Shown piece by piece: positions 21,552 through 33,410 of a DNA stretch of 64,000 bases (positions are counted from its first letter, which is position 1; every line of letters starts with the position of its first letter). A program made the translations under genes and the position numbers. The DNA comes from Chenopodium formosanum (Eukaryota; Streptophyta; Magnoliopsida; Caryophyllales; Amaranthaceae). Where the stretch lies: contig CM044862.1 of the NCBI GenBank assembly GCA_024500155.1, positions 43,782,001 to 43,846,000 on the forward strand, given 5' to 3'. Below the pieces are notes generated by a model. It saw only the letters and a program-made list of their open reading frames with translations. It was not told the DNA's origin and made no database searches.

Positions 21552-22045
21552 TGTTTGGGGTATTTATGCCCTAGACACGTGGACCAACGAGAGGACGCCA
21601 CGTGTCGAGGTCAGGATGGCCCATGTGGCTCAACATCATCTTGACACTTGGCGCCCCCAGATATGCCTCTGAAATGGCGGCCTTCAAGGGCCCAAATCCC
21701 TAGGAGCGCCGTAAAACGGCGCAGCCCACTAAAATCTAGGTCAAGTGACCTAGGTAGGGGCACATTCTCCAACGACCCTATAAATAGGGAGATATTTTCC
21801 CATTTTGGGGACACATTCAATCATTTATTACACTTGTATTTTCTTACATCAGAGAAAGACCTGAGCTTGGAATCCGAGCAGATACCCACCTAAATTTCCG
21901 TTCTCTTTATTCCGTTTCAAGTTACTAACTTGACCGTCGGAGGCAGAGCTCCAACCACCCGGAGTCTCCGTTATTTTGCAGGTACAGCTCAGCCGGATCA
22001 GACTTCGTGACGTAACTCTCCCAAGGGACAAAAACACCCAAAACA
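21552..22045 (+). repeat. Element A 3' LTR
   Basis: This LTR is the same length as the 5' LTR (494 bp), with about 24 substitutions by eye. It is followed by the ATAGC duplication and satellite. Its TATA box is at about 21777-21788. Confidence 0.95.
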
Positions 22046-23687
22046 ATAGCTTTTTGAATCAAATGAAAGTCAAACACATTTAAACAAAGCTTTTAAAATC
22101 AAATGAAATCAAACACATTCAAATAAATCTTTATGATTTGAAATAAAGTCAAACACATTCAAACAAAGCTTTTTGAATGAAATGAATGTCAAACACATTC
22201 AAACAAAGCTTTTTGAATAAAATGAAAGTCCAACACATTCAAACAAAGCTTTTTGAATCAAATGAAAGTCAAACACATTCAAACAAATCTTTTTGGATCG
22301 AAAAACAGTCAAACACATTCAAACAAAGCTTTATGAATCAAAAGAAAGTCAAACACATTCTAACACATCTTTTTGAATCGAAAAAAAGTAAAACACATTC
22401 AAACAAAGTTTTTTTAATCAAAAGAAAGTCAAACACAATAAAAAAAAGCTTTTTGAATCAAATGAAAATCAAACACATTCAAATAAAGCTTTTTGAATAA
22501 AAATAAAGTCAAACACATTCAAACAAAGCTTTTTGAATCAAAATAAAGTCAAACAAATTCACACATAGATTTTTGAATCAAATGAAAGTCAAACACATTC
22601 AAACAAAGCTTTTTGAATCTAATGAAAGTTAAACACATTCAAACAAATATTTTTGAATCAAAAGAAAGTCAAACATATTCAAACAAAGATTTTTGAATCA
22701 AAATAAAGTCAAACAAATTCATATATAGCTTTTTGAATCAAATGAAAATCAAACACATTCAAAAAAAGCTTTTCGAATCAAATGAAAGTTAAACACATTA
22801 AAACAAATCTTTATAGATCGAAATAAAGTCAAACACATTCAAACAAAGATTTTGGATCAAATGAAAATCAAACACATTCATACAAATCTTTTTGAATCAA
22901 AAGAAAGTCTAACACATTCAAATAAGCTTTTTGAATCAAATGAAAGTCAAACACATTCAAACAAATATTTTTAAATCATATGAAAGTCAAACACATTCAA
23001 CCATAGCTTTTTGAATCAAATAAAAGTCAAACACATTCAAGCAAAGCTTTTTGAATCAAATGAAATCCAAACTCATTCTAACACGTCTTTTTGAATCGAA
23101 AAAAAGTAAATTACATTCAAACAAAGTTTTTTTTAATCAAAAGAAATTCAAACACATTCCAACAAAGCTTTTTGAATCAAATGAAAGTCAAACACATTCA
23201 AATAAAGCTTTATGAATAAATATAATTTCAAACACATTCAAATAAAGCTTTTTGAATCAAAATAAAGTCAAACAAATTCAAAAAGAGATTTTTAAATCAA
23301 ATGAAAGTCAAACACATTCAAACAAAGCTTTTTGGATCAAATGAAAGTTAAACACATTCAAACAAATCTTTGTAAATCAAAAGAAATTCAAACATATTTA
23401 AACAAAGCTTTTTGAATCAAAATAAAGTCAAACAAATTCATACATAGCTTTTTGAATCAAATGAAAGTCAAACACATTCAAACTAAGCTTTTTGAATCTA
23501 ATGAAAGTCAAACACATTCAAACAAATCTATGTAGATCGAAACAAAGTCAAACACATTCAAACAAAGCTTTTTGAATCAAATGAAAGTTCAACACATTCA
23601 AACAAATCTTTTTGAATCAAAAGAAAGTCAAACACATTCAAACAAAGCTTTTTGAATCAAAAGAAAGTCAAACACATTCAAACAAAT
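22046..23687. repeat. 40-bp satellite array, right block
   Basis: The satellite resumes in phase after element A's target duplication. It contains its own longer-range repeat: the TTCTAACAC unit at about 22359 recurs at about 23077, an offset near 718 bp or 18 units. It ends where the LTR of D begins. Confidence 0.95.
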
Positions 23688-25417
23688 TGTAGATACCCAT
23701 TTGTGTCTCCCCAAAACCAAACCCAGTGATGAGTACCTTTCACATCGAATCATTATCGAATGAAGCAAAAGTTTGGATAGTCTAGTGTTGCGAAAAGTTT
23801 TATTTTCTTTCTCTTCTCTCTGTTTTTGAAAACTTTATTTTAAAAAAACAGCCAATTCAGTTTGGTTGGTCCATGATATGGGTCCAATAGTGGTGTAGTT
23901 GGATGGGGATTGACAAGACCTTTCCAACAATAAATTATAAGCCCAATTCTGATGAATATTGAGGAAGTTATGGCCAATTTACTAAACTGGGCTCAGTTTG
24001 AGTTTTATATACGGCCCAATGATCTAGGGGAGGGCCTAATATGATTTATCATTCCTAATGCAATTAGGAATGGTTTTAGTCTTCTAGAGTCTTCTAGAAG
24101 GTTCTTTTCATTCCTAATTCAATTAGCATTGATAAATTGACTTTTGTTGACTTTTTAGAGTTTTAATAAAAAACAAATAGCATTTTCAAAGAAATTATAT
24201 TATTTTATCCTCTAGTACAGTAAACTTATCGGGTTTTGGAAAACGCGTTAAAATCAAGCTTGGCGTCACACCCCAGGCCTTGGCGCCAACCCTATTTTCT
24301 GATATTTAGACTCTGTTTTGTTAATTTATCTTTTTTGGCTGATTTTCTCTATAAATATCGTATCAAAAACCCCGTTTTCATTCACCAATTCTCATCAAGA
24401 TTCATCAACAATCTTTAATTCTTTAATTCATTCGTCTCTCTCATTCATCTCTTTCTTTCAAACTTTGCTTTTTATACAAAATTCCGCATTCGCAAGATCT
24501 AGAAACACCTAGCCATATTCGAAGTTGCCTTCGCCCTAGACGTGAAAGGTTTTAATTTCTGAGGGTTTGGTCCCAAATCTCTATTTCAATTATTTAATTT
24601 AATTGTTTTGTTTATTATTTTCCTTGAAGTTACTAACGTGTGTATTTTGTTATTAGAAAGAGGTACGAAGCATCAAAGTAAGTATCTTTATTGATTTATT
24701 GATATTATGATGTAGAAATCATGTTTACATTGTTGTTATGATATTCCTAGTATCATGTCTAGGGTATTTTTAATATTAAATATGATTGTTACGATGCTTC
24801 CTATGTTCTTAATATTTATGATTGTTAGTATCATGTTAGGGTTAAAGATTTTATTTTTAACGCTTAGTGACATGCTAGGGTTTGTTATTAATCTTGTTAG
24901 TATCATGCCTAGGATCTTGCTATGTTTATTATGCTTTAATATTAACATGAACATAATTATGATTATAATTGTTATAATTTATGATAATTTATGAATATTA
25001 TTATGATTATTATTATTATTATTATGATGCTTATTATTATTGTTCATGATTATTATTGATTATGTTGCTTGATACATATTATATTATTGTTATTGCTTAA
25101 TCGCCTTTATTGCATGTTTAAAGGGAATTGGTACTTGTAATCACGCTTAATAAGATAATTAATAATCTTTTTAGGGTTAATTGTGATTATAATTCAAGTG
25201 ATCGCCAATAAGAGTTTATTTGTGCATTAAATTCAACCAACATAGATTAAACAGGTTTAGGGTTAATCCTATTGATTGCATGTTAGTCAGAAAGCGCACA
25301 TGAATACGAGTAGAATAAAGTAGAGGCCTATTATTAGGGCAGGTTCAATCTCTTTAGTGTATGATCACAGTGGGGTTAAAGCTAGTGGGATTTTAAAGGC
25401 TTGAATTATTTCCTACA
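23688..25417 (+). repeat. Element D 5' LTR
   Basis: The ends TGTAG and CTACA are inverted copies. The right boundary is set by the PBS 6 bp later. A TATA box (CTATAAATATC, about 24349-24359) is the probable promoter. No gene is seen. The LTR carries a TTA-rich microsatellite and a short GGCGCC motif near 24262-24293. Confidence 0.85.
24945..25075. repeat. TTA/TGA-rich microsatellite in D's LTR
   Basis: Runs of ATTATTATT and TTATGATTA occur with little else. Short frames across this stretch are low-complexity Ile/Met strings and are not genes. Confidence 0.85.
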
Positions 25418-25423
25418 GTTTTT

Positions 25424-25441
25424 TGGCGACTCCACTGGGGA
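25424..25441 (+). other. Element D primer-binding site
   Basis: TGGCGACTCCACTGGGGA begins 6 bp after the LTR end. It has the form of a tRNA 3'-end complement (TGG...) and differs from the TGGCGCCG type of A, C and E. I do not assign the tRNA. Confidence 0.75.
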
Positions 25442-26437
25442 GGATTTCTATTTTAATTCCCGAATTTGTTTCGGCAATGATTTAGAATGAGTGGATGAGA
25501 CTCGAAATGTTCTAAGTATCTCATGTGCGTAATTTTGATTTACATTATTGTCATATGCATAAAAAAGATCTCATTGGAAAGACCATCCGTAATGAGTTAA
25601 AAACATAGGATTTTACACGTAGAAAATTTGAGGAATGTCTTTCACAACTAGGACTGAAATAACACCGCGCGAAACTGGAAAATTTTATCGAGCACAGAAA
25701 GCTTCTGAGGCATGTGGGAAGTAGCGTCAGGGGCCAAAGCTTGGCGCCAGACTTTTAGCCGTAGCGCCAGACGCCAGCATTGGCGCCAGGCGCTACAGTT
25801 AAAAACTGGCGCCAGTCTCTGATTGCTAGCGCCAATTTCCCCCAATATCGAGCCAGAAATATGCGTTCTAATTTCGACCGGTTTTCCGTATTGTTTGCTC
25901 GATCCTACTTCCTGATTGAATTTTTTCTCACTTTTCTGAAACCCATATGTGTTCTACATATGGACATAACCCTCTGGGAATTCATGCTCCATCTACCCGA
26001 TTGAACACTCCGTGCAACAAAGGGTACATCCGAGATGTTGAATTCACCAAACCTTGGAAGCGAGTTTTTTTTCTAAAGCTTGCGGTGTCCCATCCACTCG
26101 CACCAACCCTTCACGGTTAGGCTTCCGCGCGGTGCATCCGGACAATTAACCATGGACCCTCTTTGACTAAACCATATCCCGAACTTTAGAGAACTAGAGC
26201 CATGGTTAGGTTGCGAACGCATTGCATCATATCGTGCCTACTTGACTAATTGTGCATCAGTTGTTGTGCATATATATTCTATGCTTCTCTTAACCGTTTG
26301 TTGACTTGTGTTGAGACTAAATAAACTAATGACTTAAAGAACTTTGCCTAATTAATTAAATAAATTAATTAATTTGAGTCAATAAAGTCTATTTTTTTTA
26401 ATCGGAATTGACCTAGTACAACTTTAGGCATACCTCA
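25442..26437 (+). other. Element D leader, left part, with GGCGCC cluster
   Basis: No gene is seen. Between about 25725 and 25845 GCGCC/GGCGC is repeated many times (several full TGGCGCCAG copies), in contrast to the AT-rich surroundings. The leader is interrupted by element C and continues at 38151. Confidence 0.8.
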
Positions 26438-27078
26438 TGATTTGGGTATTTTTATACCCGGCCAGGTGGCCCAGCCAGAAAGCGCCACGTGTCCTCCATA
26501 TAGATGTCATTTGGACCTATGGAGTGATGACACGTGGAGGGAGGACTCTTCTCCGTCCTACGTGGACTGAAGGTCCAGCAGGGACCATTCAGTCGGCGAC
26601 ACGTGTCACCCAAAAGGTGCTTCAGAATCCTTTTGGGCACAATGACACATGTCACTCAGGTGTTGGCCCTGGGATGGCGGCCTTCTAAGGCCCAAATCCC
26701 GAGGCGCCGCAAAACGGCGTGACCCAACTCCTAGGTCATCAGATCCTAGGAGGGCGCACTTTTCCCTATAAATAGGGACGTTACGTCATTTATGACGGGA
26801 GACGAAAAAAGAGAGAATTCTTGACACACAACACGAGACAATACGTCACTTACCACAGAGCTGTCGTTTTCAAGGAACACACAGCACTTTACCTGAGCTT
26901 GGAATCCAAGCAGATAACTTTACTTCCGTACGTTTCATCTTCGAATATTTACTGACTTAATCTTCGGAGGCGGACCACCGACCATCCGGCGGTCCGTTTG
27001 CTTTGCAGGTACAGGCATCCTCAGTTGAATCCAGTTTCAGTGTTGTAACTCTCCCAAGGGACGAAAACCCCCGAAACA
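26438..27078 (+). repeat. Element C 5' LTR
   Basis: The LTR is set by alignment to 37505-38145 and the CCTCA duplication. The TATA box CCCTATAAATAGGG is at about 26764-26777. Downstream of it is the inverted repeat CGTCATTTATGACG (26784-26797). U3 is rich in G-box cores, including GACACGTGTCAC near 26598. Confidence 0.95.
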
Positions 27079-27080
27079 TT

Positions 27081-27098
27081 TGGCGCCGCCTGTGGGGA
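27081..27098 (+). other. Element C primer-binding site
   Basis: TGGCGCCGCCTGTGGGGA begins 2 bp after the LTR. It is the same type as A and E (tRNA-Asp-like first bases). Confidence 0.75.
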
Positions 27099-27111
27099 GA
27101 GTACCTCTGAA

Positions 27112-29678
27112 ATGGCTTCACAAGAGCTTGTACCAAATCCAGAGACCATGACTCAGGTGACGACGCTGATGTCGAAACCTATGTGGATCCAAATGGATCC
27201 CTCATCTCTAAACGCATCCGTAGTAAGGAATGGCGAGAGCGTCCCCATGTTCAGGCAGGACCAAGCAAAACTGCTGGTCAGCCAAAGAAGCCCTCGGGGC
27301 GGCCGGTTGATCCTTCCCTGGCGGCAGGATCAGCTCCCGTCACTCGGGATGAGCTAATGTCACTCCTGAGCAGCCTCAGGGGTGAAATCAAGCAGCTCGC
27401 CTCAAAGAAGTCGCCTACTCCTAGAAAGGAGAAGTCGGCCAAGAAGCCAGCCCAAGCTGGCAAACAGAAGTCGGTCAGGGACCGTCAGCCGACTCCTCAT
27501 CCTGCTCCTAAGGAGAAGGCCAGGTCCCAGTTTGACCTTAATCGGCTCCGTTTCCCAGAAATAGGTGCAAGAAAACCTATCCGGCACATACAGCCGGATG
27601 GTAGCAAGAAAACGTTCTCTGACGCTCGGCAATACATTGAGGAGAGGAGAACTCAGCAATCAGAGTCGGCTTCAACGTCGACTTATCATGATAGCTTTCG
27701 GAATACCTCTGTGAGATGTTCCCAGTCTGTACATGAGACCCCGGCAAGCAGCCAAAGGGTTCAGTCTGGGCCACATGTGATTCAGTCCGCTCAGTACATG
27801 GCACAACCATTGTACCAGGCGCTAGTTGTACCTTACATGCAACCTACCCTCTATGGAGGACAGGCGGCATACGGCTATCAGCCGATGGACTGACAGCTTA
27901 GGCTGCAACACCTTGGAGATCAACCCACTGCTTTCTCCAGGGAAATAACTGAAGCCGTACAGCCGGCCAAAGTTAAAAACGTTCTGGTTGGGGCCTATGA
28001 TGGGACCTCCAACCCAGAAGACCACCTGCTGGCATACACCCACCTCATGTATTTACAGGGGTTGGATGATGCCGCATGGTGTCGTTGCTTTCCAGCCACC
28101 CTGAAGGGCATAGCCCAGCAGTGGTTTGGCAACCTGTCGGCTGGCTGCATAAATAGCTTCAAGACGCTTGCGTTCTTGTTTGCATCAAACTTCTCTATGA
28201 ACATCCCTGCCAAAAAGACAAGTCTTGACTTGGGCAATGTACAGCAGGGAGATAGAGAAGGTCTGCGATCCTACGTCAGGCGGTTCAATCTGGTCCGAAT
28301 CCAGATTCATGGGATGTCTGATGAGGTCGCCTTCACAGACTTCTTTAAGGGTCTGAAGGACGGGTCTACTTTTAAGTACGAACTCGTCCGCAAACAAATC
28401 TTTACTCTGCAAGGAGCCTTGCGAGAGGCGGAAGCCTACATACAGGCGACCGAACTCTGCTCCTCCAATAAGCAGTCGGACCATAAGAAGTCCGACCGGC
28501 AGAAAGAGACTCAACCTGCTCAGCTGGCTCCTAAGCCAGAAGAGAGCAAAAAGAAAAAGAAAGTCTGGACCATTGATAACTCTGATCAACCGGCCCAGAA
28601 GAAGAAAAAAGAGTGGAAACCGTACATTCCAAGGTACGAATTCCACAAGGACTGCTGCTCCATCCTTTTGGAAATTAAGGATCGGCTAACTCTTGAAAAG
28701 CCGACTGCTATGAAAGGTTCCATTGAAAATCGAAACAAGAACAAGCATTGCCTTTTCCATGAGGATGTTGGCCATGACACGAATGACTGCTTTAGTCTCA
28801 AGCGGGAGCTCGACCGTCTGGCCGACAAAGGACAGCTGAAGTCCTATGTGAAGTCCAAAGTGACTTCAAAAGCAAACCCGGGGCAGTCCAAGAAGAAGAC
28901 TCCCCAGCCTGCTGTGAGTGCCGAAACTGATGAAGACCCGGTGTATACCATAGCAGGCGGATTTGCCGGTGGTGGCCCGACCATTCGGGGCACCAAGGAC
29001 CATCTGAGAAAGATGGTTAATTCTGTTGAGGAGGGGGATACAGCTAGCACATCCACCTTCCCTAAAGTTGTCATCACCGAACAGGACAGAGGCAAAGTCC
29101 GTCGGCCGCATGATGACCCTGTTGTCATTGAGTGTAAAGTCGCCAACCAGCTAGTTGGCCGAATTCTAATAGACACAGGAAGTTCCTCTGACCTCATCAG
29201 CCTCAAATGCTTGTCCAATCTCAAGTACAAACCGGATAGCATGATGGAGGTCACCCACACCTTAGTTGGGTTTGGAGGAGGACTTGTGCACCCAGTCGGA
29301 CGAATCGACCTACCTGTCCGCCTGGGAAGCAGGGGAGACGGTCGACACATGACCATCCGTCTCTTAGTGGTTGAAGAGCTTACGGCTTACAACCTCATCT
29401 TTGGCCGACCCACTCTTAATGAGTGTAAGGCCGTCATCATCCCTGCTCTCATGCTACTCAAGTATGAGAAGGATGATGGAACAGTTGGTTCCCTTAATGG
29501 GGACCAAAAGACGGCTCGAGAGTGTTATCTCTCGGACGTCAAGCCTGCGGCCGCAGCATCCGGCCGAGGCAAGCAAATGATTGACCTCGACAATGTCGAG
29601 GAAGAACAGTCGGCACAACCAGCCGGAAAGAAAAGAAAGATTGATCAGCTGGTGGTGGTCAAAAAAGAAAAGCAATAG
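27112..29678 (+). pseudogene. Element C gag-protease (one stop, one frameshift)
   Basis: The start codon at 27112 (MASQELVPNP) is the one shared with E. A 37-bp deletion near 27143 relative to E shifts the frame; from there the correct frame runs to 29678. The Gag core is at about 27890-28330 (WQLRLQ..., WFGNL, LRSYVRRFN), with TGA at 27891 in place of a Trp codon. A C-x3-H-x4-H-x4-C knuckle (CLFHEDVGHDTNDC) is near 28750. The protease motif LIDTGSSSDLIS is near 29164 and the FGRPTLNE flap-side motif near 29400. A basic tail ends at the conserved TAG. The product would be Gag plus protease; pol follows in the same frame. Confidence 0.92.
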
Positions 29679-29684
29679 CAATCA
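29676..29684 (+). promoter_or_regulatory. Predicted UAG readthrough site, element C
   Basis: TAG CAA TCA matches UAG-CAR-YYA. Eight bases downstream GACCG-GGGAA-CGGTC (29687-29701) can form a perfect 5-bp hairpin. Pol continues in frame with no ATG required nearby. Confidence 0.78.
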
Positions 29685-32600
29685 CTGACCGGGGAACGGT
29701 CGGATGATCTCCGCCCCCAGCCTGCTGGTGAGCACATTGACATCCCTCTGGACGACAGCTGTCAAGAACGGACTGTTAAGGTGGGGACGGTTGCATTTGC
29801 AAAGCTGGGTGAAAGCCTTCACCAGCTACTCAAGGAATTCAAAGACATCTTTGCCTTTGAAGTGGAGGAGATGCCAGGCATCAGCCCGGATCTTGCCGTC
29901 CACAAACTCGCCGTGGATCCTATAAAGAAGCCCATCCGGCAAAAGAAAAGAAACCACGGCGAAGAAAGAAGTCAGGCGGCAGCTGCCGAAGTAAAAAAGC
30001 TGTTAGATGCCAAGTTCATTCGGCCGTGCAACTTCCCTGTGTGGGTGGCTAACGTTGTGTTAGTAAAAAAGCCGAATGGAACTTGGCGGATGTGTGTTGA
30101 TTACACAGACCTCAACAAGGCATGTCCAAAGGATAGTTATCCACTTCTTAAGATCGACAGTCTGGTCGACTCAACAGCCGGACATGCCCTGATGAGTTTC
30201 ATGGACGCCTATTCAGGTTTCCATCAGATCCCCCTGTGGAAAAAAGATCAAGAAAAGACGGCATTCGTCACTGATCAGGGGTTGTTCTGTTATACTGTGA
30301 TGCCGTTTGGTTTGAAGAATGCGCCTGCTACCTTCCAACGAATGATTAATACGGTCTTCATTAATCAAATCGGAAGGAATGTAGAGGCGTACATTGATGA
30401 TATGATAGTCAAATCCAAACAGCAGGCGGATCACCTTGCTGATCTCCAAGAAACATTCGCCACACTCAGGCGGCACAAGGTCATGCTAAACCCAAAAAAG
30501 TGTGTCTTTAGTGTTGAGTCTGGGAAGTTTCTCGGATTTTTTATTGACCAAAGAGGAATAGAGGCCAACCCTGAGAAAATACTGTGAAGGAAGTGCAAAA
30601 ACTAACAGGTTGTCTGGCGGCCCTGGGGAGATTCCTCAGTCGTTCAGGCGACAAGTGCCTCTACTTTTTCCAGGCAATAAAAAAGAAGACAAATTTTGAA
30701 TGGGGGGATGATGCAGAAGCGGCCTTTCAAAGGCTAAAAACTCATCTGCACTCTTTGCCGAGGCTTGTCAGCCCTTTGCCTAAAGAGAAGCTCTTCATGT
30801 ACTTAGCTGTCTCTGATCATGCCCTCAGTGCTATCCTCTTAGCTGAAAGAGACGGCATCCAGCTCCCGGTGTATTTCATAAGCCATGTTTTGAGAAATGC
30901 GGAGCTTCGGTACCCCATGGTTGAGAAATTCGGCCTTGCCCTTTACATGGCCATCAAGAAGCTTAAACCTTACTTCTTGGCGCATGCGGTAGAGGTCTAT
31001 ACTGACCAACCGATTAAACGGCCACTCACAACCTTGGAGTCTTCTGGACGAATGCTCAAATGGGCAATCGAAATACAAGGATTAGAAATCTCTTATGAAT
31101 CAAGGAAGGCAATAAAGGGACAAGCATTCGCTGACTTTATTGTTGAAATGACAAGGCCAGTTGTTCCGGACAATACGGACCAGGTCTGGAAAGTATATGT
31201 GGATGGAAGCTCCACTGTGAACGGCTGTGGTGCGGGGATTATCTGTCAATCTCCTGAAGGAGATAAGTACGAATACGCACTACGGTTCAAGTTTCAGGTC
31301 TCTAATAATGAGGCCGAGTATGAGGCCCTGCTGGCCGGCATCCGGTATTGCAAGGCGGCAGGGGCGAAGAAGGTATCCGCCTGCTCTGATTCTAAACTGG
31401 TCGTACTTCAGGTTAATGGAACGTACGAGGCCACTCATCCGGCCATGATAAAGTATTTGCAGGCGGTCAAGAGTGAAGTTGGGTCACTTGAAGAATTTCA
31501 TCTAACTCAGGTGCCCAGGTCTTCAAACAATCAGGCGGATGCTCTGTCCAAATTGGCATCATCCGCCTCCTGTGAAACGCCTCGGTCAGTCTTCTGGGAG
31601 GTCATGGAAAAAAGAAGTATATCAGGGGAAGACCCCATTGGAATTCTTGACCGAAGTTCAACATGCATGGACAGCATCCGGACCTATCTTGCAGACGGCA
31701 CGCTCCCTGACTCACCACGGGAGGCGGCTGTTCTGAAAAAACGAGCAGCTAACTTCGAGTTACGGCAAGGAGAGCTCTTCAGGGCTGGCTTTTTGAAACC
31801 CCTGTTGAAGTGTGTTACCCCTGAAAAGGGAAAGGAAGTTCTCGAAGAGTTGCATTCGGGATTCTGCGCCTCCCATATAGGCGGCAGATCCCTCGCGGCC
31901 AAGGCCAGGCGGCTTTACTTTTGGCCGACTCTGGAGTCGGATGCCATGGAAATGGTGAAAAAATGTGACAAGTGCCAAAAGTTTGGCATGCTCATCCATC
32001 GTCCGACTACAGACCTGACGGCCATCCACAGCCCAATACCCTTTGCCAAATGGGGCATGGACATTCTGGGGCCATATACAACTGCACCAGGCGGCAAGCG
32101 CTATATATTGGTGGCTGTGGATTACTTTACTAAGTGGGTAGAGGCTGAGGCAGTCAAAAACATCAAGACTAAAGACGTCATTTCCTTTATCTGGAGGAAC
32201 ATAATCACTCGTTTCGGGGTGCCCATGTCTATGGTTTTTGACAATGGTCCTCAATTTGAGACGCCTCAACTCAAGACTTGGCTGGGAGACCAGGGGGTCT
32301 CAAGCTTCTTCGCATCAGTCGGCCGGCCACAAGCAAACGGCCAGGTCGAAGCCTTCAATAAGTTAATCTCAGACGGAATTAAAAAGAAGATTGAGCGGGC
32401 TGGTGGCCTTTGGGCGGATGAATTACCACACGTCCTTTGGTCCATCAGAACGACTGCTAAAGGGGCAACGGGAGAAACCCCGTTCCTAATGGTGTATGGT
32501 GCAGAAGCTGTTCTGCCCATCGAGCACTATGAGCCTACCCTTCGAATCATGTTGTATGATGAAGAGGCAAATTGGGAGGCCATGCGCCTAGCATTGGACT

Positions 32601-32895
32601 CACTTGCAGAACGCAGGGGCAATGCTGCCTTGCGTCATGAGTTATACCGTCTGAGAATGACTCGAGCTTATAACAAAAGAGTACACAAGCGTCCTCTCAA
32701 AGTGGGGGACTTTGTGCTACGGAAAATGGAGGCAGTCGGTAGGGCGAATGAACAGGGAAAGCTAACCCCAAATTGGGAAGGCCCTACCGAATTTATGAGG
32801 AGATAAGAGACGGCACCTACCGCCTGGAAGAACCAGACGGCAGGCAGCTGCCCAGAACTTGGAATGTAGACAACTTGAAAAAGTATTACTTCTAA
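29679..32895 (+). pseudogene. Element C pol: RT, RNase H, second RNase H, integrase
   Basis: RT: MCVDYTDLNKACPKDSYP near 30090, FGLKNAPATFQRM near 30308, YIDDMIV near 30390. A 31-bp deletion with TAC at both edges (about 30582) shifts the frame from one long frame (to 30587) to the next (30584-32806). RNase H follows, then the second RNase H from VYVDGSS near 31192 with SDS and NNQADALSKLASS. The integrase zinc domain is near 31855-31985, with catalytic motifs MDILGPY near 32056, FDNGPQF near 32238 and ANGQVEAFNK near 32334. A 1-bp loss near 32783 moves the last 37 codons, ending LKKYYF at 32895, into another frame. Confidence 0.93.
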
Positions 32896-33191
32896 GTACG
32901 AATGAAAAGACCTTAATTTTGTAAATCTCATGTATTATTAATGAGAATATGCCTTCATTTCCCAACCTATCTTTTTTCTTTAAGTGCCGCCTGTACCAAA
33001 TACAGACGGCCAATATGTTTGGAAAGCGTCTGTCCCAACAGCAGACGCCCCAATCCCTCTGAAGGAGCCGATTGTTTTAAAACAGTCGTCCCTACGAAAT
33101 TCATCAAGTTTACACCAACACTTGATGAATATTTACTTGATCATTTAAGAGGCCTACGGCCAGATAAAATCATGATGAGGCCCATGGCCGG

Positions 33192-33410
33192 ATGTTAATA
33201 AACAAAAGAGACCGAATGGTCACAGTCTGCTCCAACATGAGCATGACCGTCTGCTCCAACATGAGTCAGATAACCGGCGACGTCCATTTGGACGAATTCG
33301 TCGAGGAGAAGCATCTCCCATTTGGGTGGCACATTGCTCTACGAATATATCAAGCGGCCCTACCGAATGCTAAGGCAGCATTCGCAGTCGTTTGTTTTAA
33401 TCGAAAGTGA
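33192..33410 (+). CDS. Short open frame shared by C and E, doubtful
   Basis: This is 72 codons with a Cys/Met-rich start (SNMSMTVCSNMS) and a second half (HLPFGWHIALRIYQAAL) retained in E at 52664-52858. No domain is recognised, and no counterpart is seen in A. Because C and E are close relatives, shared openness is weak evidence for coding. It may be chance within the 3' untranslated region. Confidence 0.15.
   Translation: MLINKRDRMVTVCSNMSMTVCSNMSQITGDVHLDEFVEEKHLPFGWHIALRIYQAALPNAKAAFAVVCFNRK

Larger units (their letters stand above)
5837..22045 (+). mobile_element. Element A: Tat-lineage Ty3/gypsy LTR retrotransposon, degenerate, carrying element B
   Basis: The element is bounded by 494-bp LTRs that start TGTTTGGGG and end CAAAACA, and is flanked by the direct repeat ATAGC at 5832-5836 and 22046-22050. 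Order: LTR, PBS, gag-protease, in-frame UAG, RT, RNase H, second RNase H, integrase (split by element B), hairpin block, antisense gene, purine tract, LTR. This order, the Tat-type RT motifs and the extra antisense gene place it in the Tat lineage. Coding frames carry many stops and frameshifts. I count about 24 differences between its two LTRs (near 5%), so it is the oldest of the dated insertions. Without B it is about 11.25 kb. Confidence 0.95.

Noticed and set aside
24236..24512. Short frames in D's LTR near the TATA box
   Set aside because: Low-complexity Phe/Leu/Ser strings in an AT-rich LTR, with no family and overlapping in two frames.
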